The notes: a model not told the origin generated them from the sequence alone. DNA of 64,000 bases from Corallococcus silvisoli (GCF_009909145.1 NZ_JAAAPJ010000003.1:62001-126000); one strand, 5' to 3'; positions 17,781 to 28,727 are shown, numbered from the stretch's first letter. A program made the numbers and translations.

Positions 17781-19049
17781 CTAGCCGCCCGAGAGGGTCG
17801 GCGAGGGAGCGTCCTTCGCCTCGGGGAGCGCCTCGACACCGGGCCATCCCAGCCGCCAGGCCTCGCGGGCCCAGGCGATTCCCGCGCCCAGCACCATCGC
17901 GTTCCGGGCGAGGAGCAGCAGCGTGAACGACGGCTGGATTCCCGTCCGGTACGTGCTCCCCGCGAAGATGCCCCGGGTGATGGCGGCGGCCACCAGCAGC
18001 GCGGCGGCCGGCCCCACCGAGCCCGACAGCAGCGCGAGCGCGGCGGCCCCGGTGAGCCAGATGAGGTACTGCGGGCTCAGCACCGGATTGAGGATGACGA
18101 AGGCCACGAGCGGGACCCCGGCCAGCCGGGCCAGGTCCTCCATGTGCACGGGGGGCCTGCGCCACGCGCCACGCACGGACACCGCCGCGGCCAGCAGCGA
18201 GCCCGCCACCCACAGCTGGCGCGTGACGGCGCGAACCGCCTCGGCATCCGGCCCCTGGAGCTCATAGGCGGCGGGCGCGTGGACCCACTGCGCGTGGGCG
18301 AACCCCAGCAGGTGCGCGGCCCACAGCAGGCCCGCGCTCAGCGACTCCACCTGGAGGCCCCGCTCGACGTGGAAGGACGCGAACTTCCACCACGGCCACA
18401 CGAAGCTCAGCGGCACCAGGGGCAACACGCCCGCGGCCAGCCCCGCGACCAGCGCGCGCGTGGGCTTCGCGCCCCGCCGCCAGCACACGGCCAGGGCGAG
18501 CGGCACGAGCACCGCCGGGTACAGCTTGGTGACGGCCCCCACCGCGAGCGCCACGCCGGCCCAGCCCTCGCGGCGGCGCATCAGGGCCACCAGCGCGAAC
18601 AGGGTGAGCGCCGCCGGGAGGAGGTCGTAGCGCTTGAGGTAGTGCAGGCTCTGGATCCAGCTCACGACCGAGTACGCCGCGAACGGCGCCCACGCGCGCC
18701 ACCCGGTCCCCCACCTGCGCGCGCCCTCGGACAGGAGCAGCCACTTGATGAGCGCGTCGAACAGCGTGAGCTGGAGGCCGAAGGCGAGGATGAAGCCGCG
18801 CACGTCGCCGCCCACCCAGGTCGCCGGCACGAACCACAGGAGCGCGTAGGGCGGGTACTCGAAGCGGAAGTCGCGGTTGGGGACCGCGCCGTCCAGGAAC
18901 GCCCGGGCCGTGTTGAAGTACAGCGGCAGGTCGCCCTCGCGCGAGGAGAACGCATAGAGCGCGAGCGGCAACACGCTCACGGCGAGCGCGAGCCAGTGCG
19001 GGGGCCCGGGCCGGAAGCGGAAGGGCGCGGGCGGAGTCGGTTCGGACAC
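17781..19049 (-). CDS. GT87/DUF2029-type polytopic glycosyltransferase
   Basis: About 422 residues with roughly ten transmembrane helices. It matches the pattern of GT-C type polyprenyl-phosphate-dependent mannosyltransferases (GT87, DUF2029). The first periplasmic loop contains D-L-P-L-Y-F-N-T-A-R-A-F-L-D-G and R-D-F-R-F-E-Y-P-P-Y-A-L-L, the acidic/aromatic loop typical of the family. Later K-R-Y-D-L-L-P-A and T-K-L-Y-P-A-V-L-V-P-L repeat the family pattern, and N-P-V-L-S-P-Q-Y-L-I-W-L lies near the C-terminus. A GTG at 19049 is preferred: longer frames would run over the divergent mug start. Donor and acceptor are unknown. Confidence 0.8.
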   Translation of the reverse strand: MSEPTPPAPFRFRPGPPHWLALAVSVLPLALYAFSSREGDLPLYFNTARAFLDGAVPNRDFRFEYPPYALLWFVPATWVGGDVRGFILAFGLQLTLFDALIKWLLLSEGARRWGTGWRAWAPFAAYSVVSWIQSLHYLKRYDLLPAALTLFALVALMRRREGWAGVALAVGAVTKLYPAVLVPLALAVCWRRGAKPTRALVAGLAAGVLPLVPLSFVWPWWKFASFHVERGLQVESLSAGLLWAAHLLGFAHAQWVHAPAAYELQGPDAEAVRAVTRQLWVAGSLLAAAVSVRGAWRRPPVHMEDLARLAGVPLVAFVILNPVLSPQYLIWLTGAAALALLSGSVGPAAALLVAAAITRGIFAGSTYRTGIQPSFTLLLLARNAMVLGAGIAWAREAWRLGWPGVEALPEAKDAPSPTLSGG

Positions 19050-19191
19050 GGGGTGGCACTCTGCCCACGGAAAGGGGGCGCTGTCGCCGGGAAAGGCGCC
19101 CGGCCCCTCCCCTGCCCGGGCCACGTCCAGGCGCGTGCACGTGCGGGCCCGCATCCAGCCCGCTAGGTTCCACCCCTTGCAAGCCCACGCG

Positions 19192-19746
19192 ATGAAGCTC
19201 CACCGCCCCACGAAGGACGAACTGTTCGCGGCCGCCGGCCGCACCGTGCCGGACCTGCTGGCCCCGGGCCTGCGGGTGCTCTTCTGCGGCATCAACCCCA
19301 GCCTCTACTCGGCGGTGGTGGGCATGCACTTCGCGAGGCCCGGCAACCGCTTCTGGCCTTCGCTGCATGCGTCGGGGTTCACGCCGCGGCGCCTGCTGCC
19401 GTCCGAACAGGGGGAGCTGCTGGCGCTCGGGCTGGGCATCACCAACGTGGTGGACCGGGCCACCGCGAGCGCGGACCAGTTGGACGCGGCGGACTACGCG
19501 CAGGGGGCGAAGTCGCTGGCGCGCAAGGTGGAGCGCTGCCGTCCGGCGTTCCTCGCGGTGCTGGGGCTGGGCGCGTACCGCACGGCCTTCGCGCGGCCGA
19601 AGGCGAGGTTCGGGCCGCAGGAGGAGACGCTGGGCGACACGCGGCTGTGGGTGCTGCCCAATCCGAGCGGCCTCAACGCCAGCTACCAGCTCCCGGACCT
19701 CGCGCGGCTGTATGGCGAGCTGCGCCGCGCGGCGGAGCCCCGCTGA
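19192..19746 (+). CDS. mug: G/U mismatch-specific DNA glycosylase (Mug)
   Basis: 184 residues, matching the MUG/TDG branch of the uracil-DNA glycosylase superfamily, which removes uracil or thymine from G:U/G:T mismatches. Visible motifs: V-L-F-C-G-I-N-P-S-L-Y-S (active-site G-I-N-P), A-R-P-G-N-R-F-W-P-S-L-H-A-S-G near residue 55, and the C-terminal N-P-S-G-L-N-A-S-Y intercalation motif. The start ATG at 19192 gives the usual length (E. coli Mug is 168 residues). Its TGA stop directly abuts the stop of the convergent cysQ-like gene. Confidence 0.92.
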   Translation: MKLHRPTKDELFAAAGRTVPDLLAPGLRVLFCGINPSLYSAVVGMHFARPGNRFWPSLHASGFTPRRLLPSEQGELLALGLGITNVVDRATASADQLDAADYAQGAKSLARKVERCRPAFLAVLGLGAYRTAFARPKARFGPQEETLGDTRLWVLPNPSGLNASYQLPDLARLYGELRRAAEPR

Positions 19747-20580
19747 CTACTTCAGCAGGCCGGCCTCGCGGGCCACCTGCGCCGCGACGGGCAGCACCCG
19801 GTCGAAGGCGGCGGCGTTGCATGCGAGCAGGCCCCGGCGGTTCTGGAGCTCGGAGCCGTCATACAGGTACGGCGCTCCGGCCAGGTCCGTGAGCACGCCT
19901 CCCGCGGAGCGGATGACGGCCTCCGGCGCGCAGTTGTCCCAGCGGTAGCTCTTGTCGCTGACGTGCACGTAGAGGTCGCAGCGGGCCTCGGCCAGCAGGC
20001 CGCACTTGAGCCCCACGGAGCCGGACTCCGTCTCCTTCGTGATGCCCAGCCGCTGCACCACCGCGTCCGTCGTCTTCGAGCGGTGCGAGCGCGACACGAC
20101 GAGCCGGAGCGCCGCCGGATCCGCCACGTCGGACACGCGCAACACGCGCCGGCCCTGGGGGTCCTCCACATGGCCCTGCTCGCCCACGATGCCCGAATAG
20201 AGGACGTCACCCACCGCGCGGTAGACGACACCCACCGCCGCGCGCCCCTCCACCGCGAGGCCGATGTGGATGGCGAACTCGCCGTTGCGGTTCACGAACT
20301 CCTGCGTGCCGTCGAGCGGATCCACGTACCAGCAGCGCTCGAAGCGCTTCGCGTCGGAGGCGTCCTCGTTCTCCTCCGCCACCACGCCGTCCGCCGGGAA
20401 GGCCTTGCGCAGCTCGCCCACGATGAAGGCGTTGGCGCGCTCGTCGGCCACGGTGACGGGCCCGGCGCCGCCCGCCTTGTCCGTGACGGAGAAGTCGGTG
20501 GCGTAGACCTGGAGGAGGATGTCACCGGCCTGACGCGCGATGCGCCGGGCCACTTCGAGTTCATGGGCGAGTGCGGGCAT
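19747..20580 (-). CDS. 3'(2'),5'-bisphosphate nucleotidase / inositol monophosphatase family (CysQ-like)
   Basis: 277 residues of the Mg/Li-dependent inositol phosphatase superfamily. Metal-site motifs are complete: V-A-E-E-N-E-D, W-Y-V-D-P-L-D-G-T-Q-E-F-V near residue 85, and Y-R-W-D-N-C-A-P-E-A-V-I-R-S-A-G-G near 215. The W-D-x-C-A-P-E form is typical of CysQ/PAP phosphatases rather than IMPases, so hydrolysis of 3'-phosphoadenosine 5'-phosphate is the likely role. The ATG at 20580 is chosen because upstream extension lacks family similarity. Confidence 0.88.
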   Translation of the reverse strand: MPALAHELEVARRIARQAGDILLQVYATDFSVTDKAGGAGPVTVADERANAFIVGELRKAFPADGVVAEENEDASDAKRFERCWYVDPLDGTQEFVNRNGEFAIHIGLAVEGRAAVGVVYRAVGDVLYSGIVGEQGHVEDPQGRRVLRVSDVADPAALRLVVSRSHRSKTTDAVVQRLGITKETESGSVGLKCGLLAEARCDLYVHVSDKSYRWDNCAPEAVIRSAGGVLTDLAGAPYLYDGSELQNRRGLLACNAAAFDRVLPVAAQVAREAGLLK

Positions 20581-20790
20581 GGAGGGCGGCCAGTCTGCCC
20601 GCTCGGCGCTGCTTTGGAAACCAACGGTAGGGGATGGATTGGGGCGGATTGCCCCTCGCGGGGAAAAATGCCCCGTGGGGGCGTGCATCGGTTCCGAGGG
20701 AAGGCGTGCTGGCCCGGTGGCTGCAATCCCTGGGGGTTTGCGACTTCAGCGCTGGCGGCGGGACGGCCGGGCGCGGCAAGGACTCGAGCG

Positions 20791-21294
20791 ATGATGAAGT
20801 GGCTGATGGGACTGGCCCTGCTGGGCATCGGCGTGGCGCTGGCGTTCGCGGGTGGGCGGATGGTGTACCGCTCGAAGGTGAGCAAGGACTGGCCCACGGT
20901 GCAGGGCACGGTGCTGAGCTCCCGCGTGGAGACGCTGCGCAGCAAGCGCGCGGTGAGCTTCCGGCCGGAGGTGAGCTACCGCTACGAGGTGAACGGCATC
21001 CCGTACACGTCCGACACGGTGGCCTTCGACGGCAACGGCTCCGGCGGGCTCGCGGACGCGCAGGCGGTGTCGCGCCACTACCCCACGGGGGCCCCGGTGA
21101 CGCTGCACTACGAGCCGGAGGATCCCTCCGTCGCGTGCATCGAGTGCGGCAGCACGGGCTTCGTGAACTACCTGGTGACGCTGGGCGGCGCGGTGTTCGC
21201 CCTGGTGGCCGCGTGGGGGCTGGTGGAGATGGCGCGCACGGGCCTGCGCGATGGCAAGCGCCAGGCGCCCCCGATGCGCGCGAAGGCCCGGTAG
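20791..21294 (+). CDS. DUF3592 membrane protein
   Basis: 167 residues with an N-terminal and a C-terminal transmembrane helix around a soluble beta domain. The domain pattern fits DUF3592: W-P-T-V-Q-G-T-V-L-S-S, then P-E-V-S-Y-R-Y-E-V-N-G-I-P-Y-T-S, Y-P-T-G-A-P-V-T-L-H-Y-E-P-E-D-P. AAGGA lies 9 bases ahead of the first of two adjacent ATGs. Function unknown. Confidence 0.85.
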   Translation: MMKWLMGLALLGIGVALAFAGGRMVYRSKVSKDWPTVQGTVLSSRVETLRSKRAVSFRPEVSYRYEVNGIPYTSDTVAFDGNGSGGLADAQAVSRHYPTGAPVTLHYEPEDPSVACIECGSTGFVNYLVTLGGAVFALVAAWGLVEMARTGLRDGKRQAPPMRAKAR

Positions 21295-21319
21295 GCGGAA
21301 GGCGTCCCCGCGTCGCATC

Positions 21320-21748
21320 ATGCGGCGCATGGACCCGGAGAATCCCGTCGTGAAGCTGTGCGGCCAGGGCATTCAGGCGGAGCTGGCGCGGCGGGATGAC
21401 GAGGCCCGCGACTGCTTCCAGCGTGCGTGGGACGTGGCCTCCGACGACTACGAGGCCTGCATCGCGGCGCATTACCTCGCGCGGCACCAGCCTACGCCCG
21501 AGGACACGCGGCACTGGAACCAGGTGTCGCTCGACCGGGCGCTCGCCGTGGATGACGCGCGCGTGCGCCCCTTCTTCGCCTCGCTGCACCTCAACCTGGG
21601 CCGGTGCGCCGAGGACCAGGGAGACCTGCCCCTGGCCCGCGCCCACTATCAGCAGGCCCTCGACGCCCTCCCCCAGGTCTCCGAGGGCCCCTACCGGAGC
21701 GTCGTCGAGCACGGCATCGGCGCGGCGCTCGCCCGCGTGGCCCGCTGA
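21320..21748 (+). CDS. TPR-like helical protein
   Basis: 142 residues (139 if the second ATG at 21329 is used). It begins M-D-P-E-N-P-V-V-K-L-C-x-x-G-I-Q-A-E, followed by paired helices with TPR-style spacing (R-R-D-D-E-A-R-D-C-F-Q-R-A-W; L-A-R-A-H-Y-Q-Q-A-L-D-A-L-P) and Y-E-A-C-I-A-A-H-Y-L-A-R-H-Q between them. Similar small proteins occur in many bacteria, sometimes labelled rRNA adenine methyltransferase; nothing here resembles a methyltransferase. Cytosolic; partner unknown. Confidence 0.65.
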   Translation: MRRMDPENPVVKLCGQGIQAELARRDDEARDCFQRAWDVASDDYEACIAAHYLARHQPTPEDTRHWNQVSLDRALAVDDARVRPFFASLHLNLGRCAEDQGDLPLARAHYQQALDALPQVSEGPYRSVVEHGIGAALARVAR

Positions 21749-21829
21749 GCATTTCCCACCGGAAGGCTTCGACAGACGCGGCCCGCGATGCCCATCCTGG
21801 AGCCGACACCCGCGCCTCCTGGAGAACGC

Positions 21830-22318
21830 ATGCCCGTCATCATCCGCCCCGCGAAGGACTCGGACGCGCCCGCGCTCGGCCGCATGGGCGCGGCGCTCGC
21901 GCACCAGCACCATGGCTTCGACGCCCAGCGCTTCATGGTCCCCGACGACGTGGAGGCCGGCTACCGCTGGTGGCTGGGCAAGGAGGCCCGCCGCCCCCAG
22001 GAGGCCGTGGTGCTCGTCGCGGAGCTGGACGGCGACGTCGTGGGTTACTGCTACGGACGGCTGGAGGGCGTGGACTGGAACATGCTCCTCGACAAGCACG
22101 GCGCCCTGCACGACATCTGGGTGGAGGCGAAGGCCCGGGGCACCGGCACCGGCCGGCTGCTCGCGGAGGCCATGGTCCAGCGGCTCACCGACATGGGCGC
22201 CCCGCGCGTCGTGCTCTCCACCGCCGCGAAGAATGAATCCGCGCGGCGGCTCTTCGAACGGCTGGGCTGGCGCCCCACCATGGTGGAGATGACCCGCGAG
22301 GCGCCCCCTCGCTCATAG
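21830..22318 (+). CDS. GNAT-family N-acetyltransferase
   Basis: 162 residues, a full-length GNAT domain that transfers acetyl from acetyl-CoA to an unknown amine. It starts with I-I-R-P-A-K-D-S-D. The acetyl-CoA loop is A-R-G-T-G-T-G-R-L-L-A-E-A near residue 105, followed by V-V-L-S-T-A-A-K-N-E-S-A-R-R-L-F-E-R-L-G-W, the usual C-terminal signature. GGAGA precedes ATG 21830 by 4 bases. Its 3' end overlaps the convergent gene by 6 bases. Confidence 0.85.
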   Translation: MPVIIRPAKDSDAPALGRMGAALAHQHHGFDAQRFMVPDDVEAGYRWWLGKEARRPQEAVVLVAELDGDVVGYCYGRLEGVDWNMLLDKHGALHDIWVEAKARGTGTGRLLAEAMVQRLTDMGAPRVVLSTAAKNESARRLFERLGWRPTMVEMTREAPPRS

Positions 22319-23470
22319 CCGGCCGTGCGGCATCCGGCCGTGCTGGAACGCCTCCACCTGCGAGGGCGTGAAGGGCGCCTGGTACAGCCCCCGGTCCTGC
22401 TGCCGCGAACGGAACAGGTCCACGACCAGGTTCATCCGGTCGCTCAAGGCCCCCCAGTCCCGCGCCGCGCTGCCGGCCGTGTCGTCCGGCGTCCGGTCCA
22501 GCCGCTTCATCAGCCGCAGCAGCTCCGGGTGCTCCAGCCGCAGCAGGTCCCTGGGGAAGTCCGCCGAGGGCGTCAGCGCCGGGATGTCCTCGCCCAACCG
22601 CAGCGTCCGGTCCGGCAGCTCCAACGTCATCAGCTCCCGCGTCATCAGCTCGCGCCAGCAGCGCTCCAGCTGCTCCGCCAGCGGCGTGAAGGCCGCGAGC
22701 AACCACGGCTCCGGCAGCCCGGACGCCCTCGTGCGGAACAGCTCCAGCAGGTTCACCAGGAACAGCGCCTTCAACGGCGCCCCGAGCGCCCCGACGATGG
22801 GCCCCTGCAGCCGCGTCTGCTCGTGGTAGCCCACCAGCGCGTTGGCCAGGAACACCCGCTCCGCGCGGTCCTTGGGGCGCGCCACGCGCAGCGCGTCCTG
22901 GTACGCGCGCGCCGCCTGGATGAGCAGGTCCTGCCCCCCGGGCTCCAGCGGCCCCGGCTTCAGCCGCGACACCACGCGCGCCAGCGCGGCGGGCCCCGTC
23001 CCCCCGGGGCCGGTGAAGTGCTCCAGCATCGCCACGTAGAGCGGCCCCAGGTCCTCGAACACGATGAGGTTGCCGATGGCGACCTGCTTCGCCATCCCGT
23101 CCACCACCGGCTCCATCACCCGCGACAGCACGGCGCTCACGGCCGACGGCAATCCCCACGAAACCAACAGCCGCGCCTGCGTCACGCCGAGCGTGCGCAT
23201 CAGGTCCTCCGCGCGAGCCAGCAGGTTGCGCTCCAGCGCGGACACCATGTCCTTGCGGATGAACGTCCCCGCCGTCTTCGACGCCCAGGTGGCGAAGCCA
23301 CACCACGACACGTCCACGTCCCCCAGCACAGCGGTGAAGGCGAGCTTCAGCACGTGGTACGCCTGGGTGATGTGGAGGTTGCGCAGGGCGGCATCCTGCA
23401 TCCGGACAATCGCCTCCACCTCGGCGTACGTCGGCGGAAGCCAGGGGCGCGGCAGCGGCTGGGGCACCAT
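22313..23470 (-). CDS. Uncharacterised 385-residue helical protein
   Basis: Not assignable to a characterised family. It is largely helical. The segment D-V-S-W-C-G-F-A-T-W-A-S-K-T-A-G-T-F-I-R near residues 50-70 resembles a motif I associate with an uncharacterised protein group in actinobacteria and myxobacteria. No signal peptide and no convincing membrane helix. The ATG at 23470 is chosen because the longer frame upstream is Gly/Ala/Pro-rich and runs into the terminator region of glnS. Confidence 0.5.
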   Translation of the reverse strand: MVPQPLPRPWLPPTYAEVEAIVRMQDAALRNLHITQAYHVLKLAFTAVLGDVDVSWCGFATWASKTAGTFIRKDMVSALERNLLARAEDLMRTLGVTQARLLVSWGLPSAVSAVLSRVMEPVVDGMAKQVAIGNLIVFEDLGPLYVAMLEHFTGPGGTGPAALARVVSRLKPGPLEPGGQDLLIQAARAYQDALRVARPKDRAERVFLANALVGYHEQTRLQGPIVGALGAPLKALFLVNLLELFRTRASGLPEPWLLAAFTPLAEQLERCWRELMTRELMTLELPDRTLRLGEDIPALTPSADFPRDLLRLEHPELLRLMKRLDRTPDDTAGSAARDWGALSDRMNLVVDLFRSRQQDRGLYQAPFTPSQVEAFQHGRMPHGRL

Positions 23471-23596
23471 GACGGGACGGCCTCCGGAGGCAGGGGCGAA
23501 GTGCCCACGCCAGCCTGAACGACCGGCCCCGCCCCCCGCCATCACCCCACGGGGCGGGGCGGGAGCGGCATCACCGACACCGGCTCGAGAAGCGAC

Positions 23597-23626
23597 GAAG
23601 CCCCGGGCGGACAGGCCCGGGGCTTC
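23597..23626 (-). terminator. Terminator-like hairpin downstream of glnS
   Basis: A 12-bp perfect inverted repeat (GAAGCCCCGGGC at 23597-23608, complement at 23615-23626) with a 6-base loop lies 30 bases beyond the glnS stop. The T-run is poor (GTCGCTTCTC on the minus strand), so efficiency is uncertain. Confidence 0.65.
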
Positions 23627-23655
23627 ATTCAACAGCGGGGCCTGGAAGCAGCGCC

Positions 23656-25338
<1,683 letters not shown>

Positions 25339-25425
25339 GATGGGTGCGAATCCTCGTGAAGCCGGACAGGGGGGGCAAGGTTTTCCTGACCCCATCGCCT
25401 GTCCTCCCGTCTGGGGCGGACCGCC

Positions 25426-26562
25426 TCAGACCTCCGCCAGCAGCGACTCCCAGGCCTTGAGGGCCCGCTCGGCGGAGAGCTCCTCCGCCCGCGCCAGGGC
25501 CCGCTGGCGCAGCTGCGCCCGCCAGTCCCCGTCCGTCACCACCCGGCCCAGGGCCTCCGCCATGGCCCCGTCGTTCTCCATGGGCACCAGCACGCCCGCC
25601 CGGCCCCCGTCCAGGGCCTCCGCAGGGCCCGAGGGGCAGTCCGTGCTGACGATGGGGCACCCCAGCGCCAGCGCCTCCAACAGCACCATGGGCAGCCCCT
25701 CGAAGCGGGACGACAAGGCGAAGGCCGTGGCCCGGCGCATCAGCGCATGCGGGTTGTCGGCATACCCAGGCATGAACACCGAAGCCCCCACGCCCAGTTC
25801 CTCCACCAGCGCCTTCAGGTCCGCCTCCAGCGACCCCACCCCCAGGATGAGCAGGTGGGTGTCGGAGCCAGCCGCCCGCATCCGGGCGTGCGCGCGGATG
25901 AGCACGTCGAAGGACTTCTGCGGCTCCAGCCGTCCCACCGCGATGACCACCGGCTTCTGGAACACCGGCTCCGCCCAGGCAGGCAGGGGCGCGTCCGACG
26001 CGGCGCGGATCCGCTCCGCGTCCACGAAGTTGGGGATGACCTCCAGCCGCTCCCGGTCCACGTTCACCAGCTCCGCGAAGGCCTTCGCGGAGTCGTAGCC
26101 ACACGCCACGATGCGGTCCATCCCCGGGTAGAGCACCTTCAAGCCCCAGAGCTGGCGCCGCGGCTGCTCCCGGTGGAAGGCCCCCCAATCGAAGTGGACC
26201 ATCCCCAACACCGGCTTGCCCAGCAGGGCCCCCGCCATCCGCGCCAGCAGGGCCGCCCGGCCCTCCTGTCCGGAGACGATGATGTCCGCCTTGCGCGCCT
26301 CGTGGAACAGCCGCCAGAGCATCCGGGGCAGCTCCCAGCGCCGGTACGCCTCCACCCCCACGCCCCAGGAGATGGGCACGTCCGAGGGGATCCGCCCGCG
26401 CGTGTCCGGCGGCGGCGGCCCGTGGTGGAAGAACAGCGAGGGTTCGAACCGCTCCCGGTCCAGGCCCGCCAGCACGTTGCACACCGAGCGCTCGATGCCG
26501 CCCGTCCCCATGAAGACGAGCGTGAACAGCACTCGCCGCCGCTCAGGGACCGAGGCCGTCAT
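25426..26562 (-). CDS. Glycosyltransferase family 4
   Basis: 378 residues, GT-B fold retaining glycosyltransferase. The N-terminal domain carries F-T-L-V-F-M-G-T-G-G-I-E-R-S-V. The C-terminal nucleotide-sugar domain shows I-A-V-G-R-L-E-P-Q-K-S-F-D-V-L-I and S-S-R-F-E-G-L-P-M-V-L-L-E-A-L-A-L-G-C-P-I-V-S-T-D, which contains the E-x7-E type motif. The ATG at 26562 leaves a 53-base gap to the upstream gene of the same strand; a longer frame would overlap it. It is the last of three genes with a GT2 and a FemAB-like acetyltransferase, so an envelope or secreted glycan is the probable product. Confidence 0.88.
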   Translation of the reverse strand: MTASVPERRRVLFTLVFMGTGGIERSVCNVLAGLDRERFEPSLFFHHGPPPPDTRGRIPSDVPISWGVGVEAYRRWELPRMLWRLFHEARKADIIVSGQEGRAALLARMAGALLGKPVLGMVHFDWGAFHREQPRRQLWGLKVLYPGMDRIVACGYDSAKAFAELVNVDRERLEVIPNFVDAERIRAASDAPLPAWAEPVFQKPVVIAVGRLEPQKSFDVLIRAHARMRAAGSDTHLLILGVGSLEADLKALVEELGVGASVFMPGYADNPHALMRRATAFALSSRFEGLPMVLLEALALGCPIVSTDCPSGPAEALDGGRAGVLVPMENDGAMAEALGRVVTDGDWRAQLRQRALARAEELSAERALKAWESLLAEV

Positions 26563-26615
26563 GTCTCGCCGCGCCTGCAGGTCCAATGTCTGGGATTCCC
26601 GGTAAGAAATGATTT

Positions 26616-27782
26616 TTATTCTCCCGCCCGGCGCGCGAGCGTCCGACGGGCCCATCCCTGGAGTTGCTCGTTGCTCAATAGCTCACGCACCTTGCGATAG
26701 GTAGCGAAGGCCGCGCGCCCCCGCCACTCTGGAGACAGTTGCAGGGCGTCGTGTTTCTGGATCTCCTGGGGCCCCCAGCGCAGCTTCGACACGTCCCTCC
26801 CCGAGGAGAGGTGCGCCACCTTCAGCCCCTGCTGGATGGCGTACTGGAGCGCCTCCGCCACGGTGGTGGTCATCACGCTGTAGTCCCCCCAGCGCGGCAG
26901 ATAACCGGAATAGTAGAGATAAAGTGTGTCACCGCGGACAAAGCCGACTCGGCTGGCAACCACGGCGCCGCCAATACACAGTTGAAACACCCGCACGGCG
27001 TCCTGGCGCGCGAGCTGCTGGCAGAGGTCCGTGAGGAAACCCCGGGCCTGCTCCGAACCGAACACGTCGCGGTGCCGCACGCCCGCGTCCTCCGCCTCCG
27101 CGCGGGCCTGGTGCAGGCGGAAGAAGTCGGGCAGCGCCCCGGCGACCTCCTGGGGCGTCCGCGCGACCTGGAAGGTGAAGGACAGCCCGTCGCGCTTGAG
27201 CGAGTTGTAGCACTTGCGCAGCGACTCCTTGATGTTGCGCGAGCGCCCCGCCTTGAACGCCTCCCAGGTCGGGGCCAGCGGCAACACATACGCGGGCACC
27301 TCGCGCAGCGGCGTGAGCGGCGCCATGCGGGACAGCTCCCCCATGGCGGGCCCCTGCAGGTCCATGCCGCACCAGAGGATCCAATCCCATTCGGACGCGT
27401 GCGCGCGCAGATGCCGGGTGAGGGCCGCGTAGGCGGGGGCCTCCCATTCCGGCGCGCAGATGAGCCCGCGCAGCTCCGTGACGTTGGGGTCCGCGCCCAG
27501 GAACTGGAGCACGCGCGCGCGCACGGGGCCGGACCCCGGGCGCTCCGTGCGCATGAGCGGAGCCACCGCCCGGAGCGTCCCGTCCGCGCTCCTCACCGCG
27601 AGCACGAAGAGGTGGTCGCGCACGCTGTGGCGCTGCTCCTGGAAGTGGCGCCACCAGGTGATGTTCCACTCCCAGGTGGCGAAGGGCAGCCCCTGCCCCA
27701 CCCGCTCCGCCAGCGCCCGCCACTCCGGGCCCAGCGCGTGGAACCCCTCCACCGTGTCCACCTGTTGGACGAAGAGGCGCAT
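26616..27782 (-). CDS. FemAB/CelD-like GNAT acyltransferase
   Basis: 388 residues. The C-terminal half resembles the GNAT_6 (BcsL/CelD, FemAB-like) domain: S-R-N-I-K-E-S-L-R-K-C-Y-N, F-F-R-L-H-Q-A-R near residue 215, then D-T-L-Y-L-Y-Y-S-G-Y-L-P-R-W-G-D-Y-S-V-M-T and a final helix G-L-K-V-A-H-L-S-S-G-R-D. These proteins are thought to acylate polysaccharides or peptidoglycan precursors. The start codon overlaps the stop of the upstream GT2 gene in a TGATG junction, a sign of translational coupling. Confidence 0.8.
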   Translation of the reverse strand: MRLFVQQVDTVEGFHALGPEWRALAERVGQGLPFATWEWNITWWRHFQEQRHSVRDHLFVLAVRSADGTLRAVAPLMRTERPGSGPVRARVLQFLGADPNVTELRGLICAPEWEAPAYAALTRHLRAHASEWDWILWCGMDLQGPAMGELSRMAPLTPLREVPAYVLPLAPTWEAFKAGRSRNIKESLRKCYNSLKRDGLSFTFQVARTPQEVAGALPDFFRLHQARAEAEDAGVRHRDVFGSEQARGFLTDLCQQLARQDAVRVFQLCIGGAVVASRVGFVRGDTLYLYYSGYLPRWGDYSVMTTTVAEALQYAIQQGLKVAHLSSGRDVSKLRWGPQEIQKHDALQLSPEWRGRAAFATYRKVRELLSNEQLQGWARRTLARRAGE

Positions 27783-28591
27783 CAGAGCCACCGCAGGACG
27801 GTACGGGTGGCGAGCTTGAGCGCGGTGTGCTCCACCGCGCCCCACTCCCGCCGGTAGCGTTCGTGGATGAGCCGGTAGGCGCTCATGGCCTTGCTGGCGT
27901 CGCGCTCGTTGTGCATCAGCGAGGGCGCGCCGGTCCGGTACTCCAGCACCGCGCGGTCCAGGAACACGGCGCCCGCGCGGCGGATGGCGCGCAGGTAGAA
28001 GTCCACGTCCTCCACCAGCGGCAGCCGCGTGTCGTAGCCGCCCAGCTCGGGCAACAGCTCCCGGCGGATGAGGCACGCGGAGTTCACCAGCACCGTGGGC
28101 CGGAACAGCATGTTCGCCACCATCCAGCGCCGCGACCCCAGCCGCTGCGCGACGCGGGCCCTGCGCGCCGCGTCCTCGAAGTACGCCGTCTGCCGGGCCA
28201 GCACCGCGGGGTCGTCCCCGAAGGGCTCCACCCGTCCGAAGGCCACGCCCCGCTCCGGGCGCGCGTCGAGCGCCCGCGCGAGCGCCTGGTAGGCGCCCGG
28301 GGCCACGCGGTCGTCGTCGTCCAGGAAGTGCAGGTAGCGGCCGGTGGCGCCGGGCCAGCCCTCGTTGCGCACCGTGGCGGGGTTGCCGCCGGTGGGCACG
28401 TCGCGCTTCACGTACCGCACGCGCGCGTCCCCCAGCGCGAGGACCGCCTCTCGCGCGGAGCCCTCCGGGCTGTCGTCCAGCACCTGGACCTCCACGCGCA
28501 CGCCGTCCTGCGACAGCGCGCTCCGCACCGCCTCCACCACGAGCGCGGGACGGCGGAAGGTGGGCACCACCACGGAGACATCGGGCGTCAT
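27782..28591 (-). CDS. Glycosyltransferase family 2
   Basis: 269 residues, GT-A inverting glycosyltransferase. Motifs: V-S-V-V-V-P-T-F-R-R-P at the N-terminus, V-L-D-D-S-P-E-G, H-F-L-D-D-D-D (the metal-binding DxD region) near residue 90, and L-V-E-D-V-D-F-Y-L-R-A near 205 (catalytic E-D). A strong ribosome site GGAGGT stands 7 bases before ATG 28591. It is first of three co-directional genes, coupled by TGATG to the acyltransferase. It is closely similar in motif order to the GT2 at 31006. Confidence 0.9.
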   Translation of the reverse strand: MTPDVSVVVPTFRRPALVVEAVRSALSQDGVRVEVQVLDDSPEGSAREAVLALGDARVRYVKRDVPTGGNPATVRNEGWPGATGRYLHFLDDDDRVAPGAYQALARALDARPERGVAFGRVEPFGDDPAVLARQTAYFEDAARRARVAQRLGSRRWMVANMLFRPTVLVNSACLIRRELLPELGGYDTRLPLVEDVDFYLRAIRRAGAVFLDRAVLEYRTGAPSLMHNERDASKAMSAYRLIHERYRREWGAVEHTALKLATRTVLRWL

Positions 28592-28727
28592 GTCAGCACC
28601 TCCAGCCACGGCACCCCCGGTGCGCCATGTGGGGCGGGACTCGGCCTTCACTGCTTGGTGAATCAACAACCCGGGGGGGACTGCTGCCGGGAACCGGACG
28701 CTGGGTATAGGCTCACAATCCATCCTC

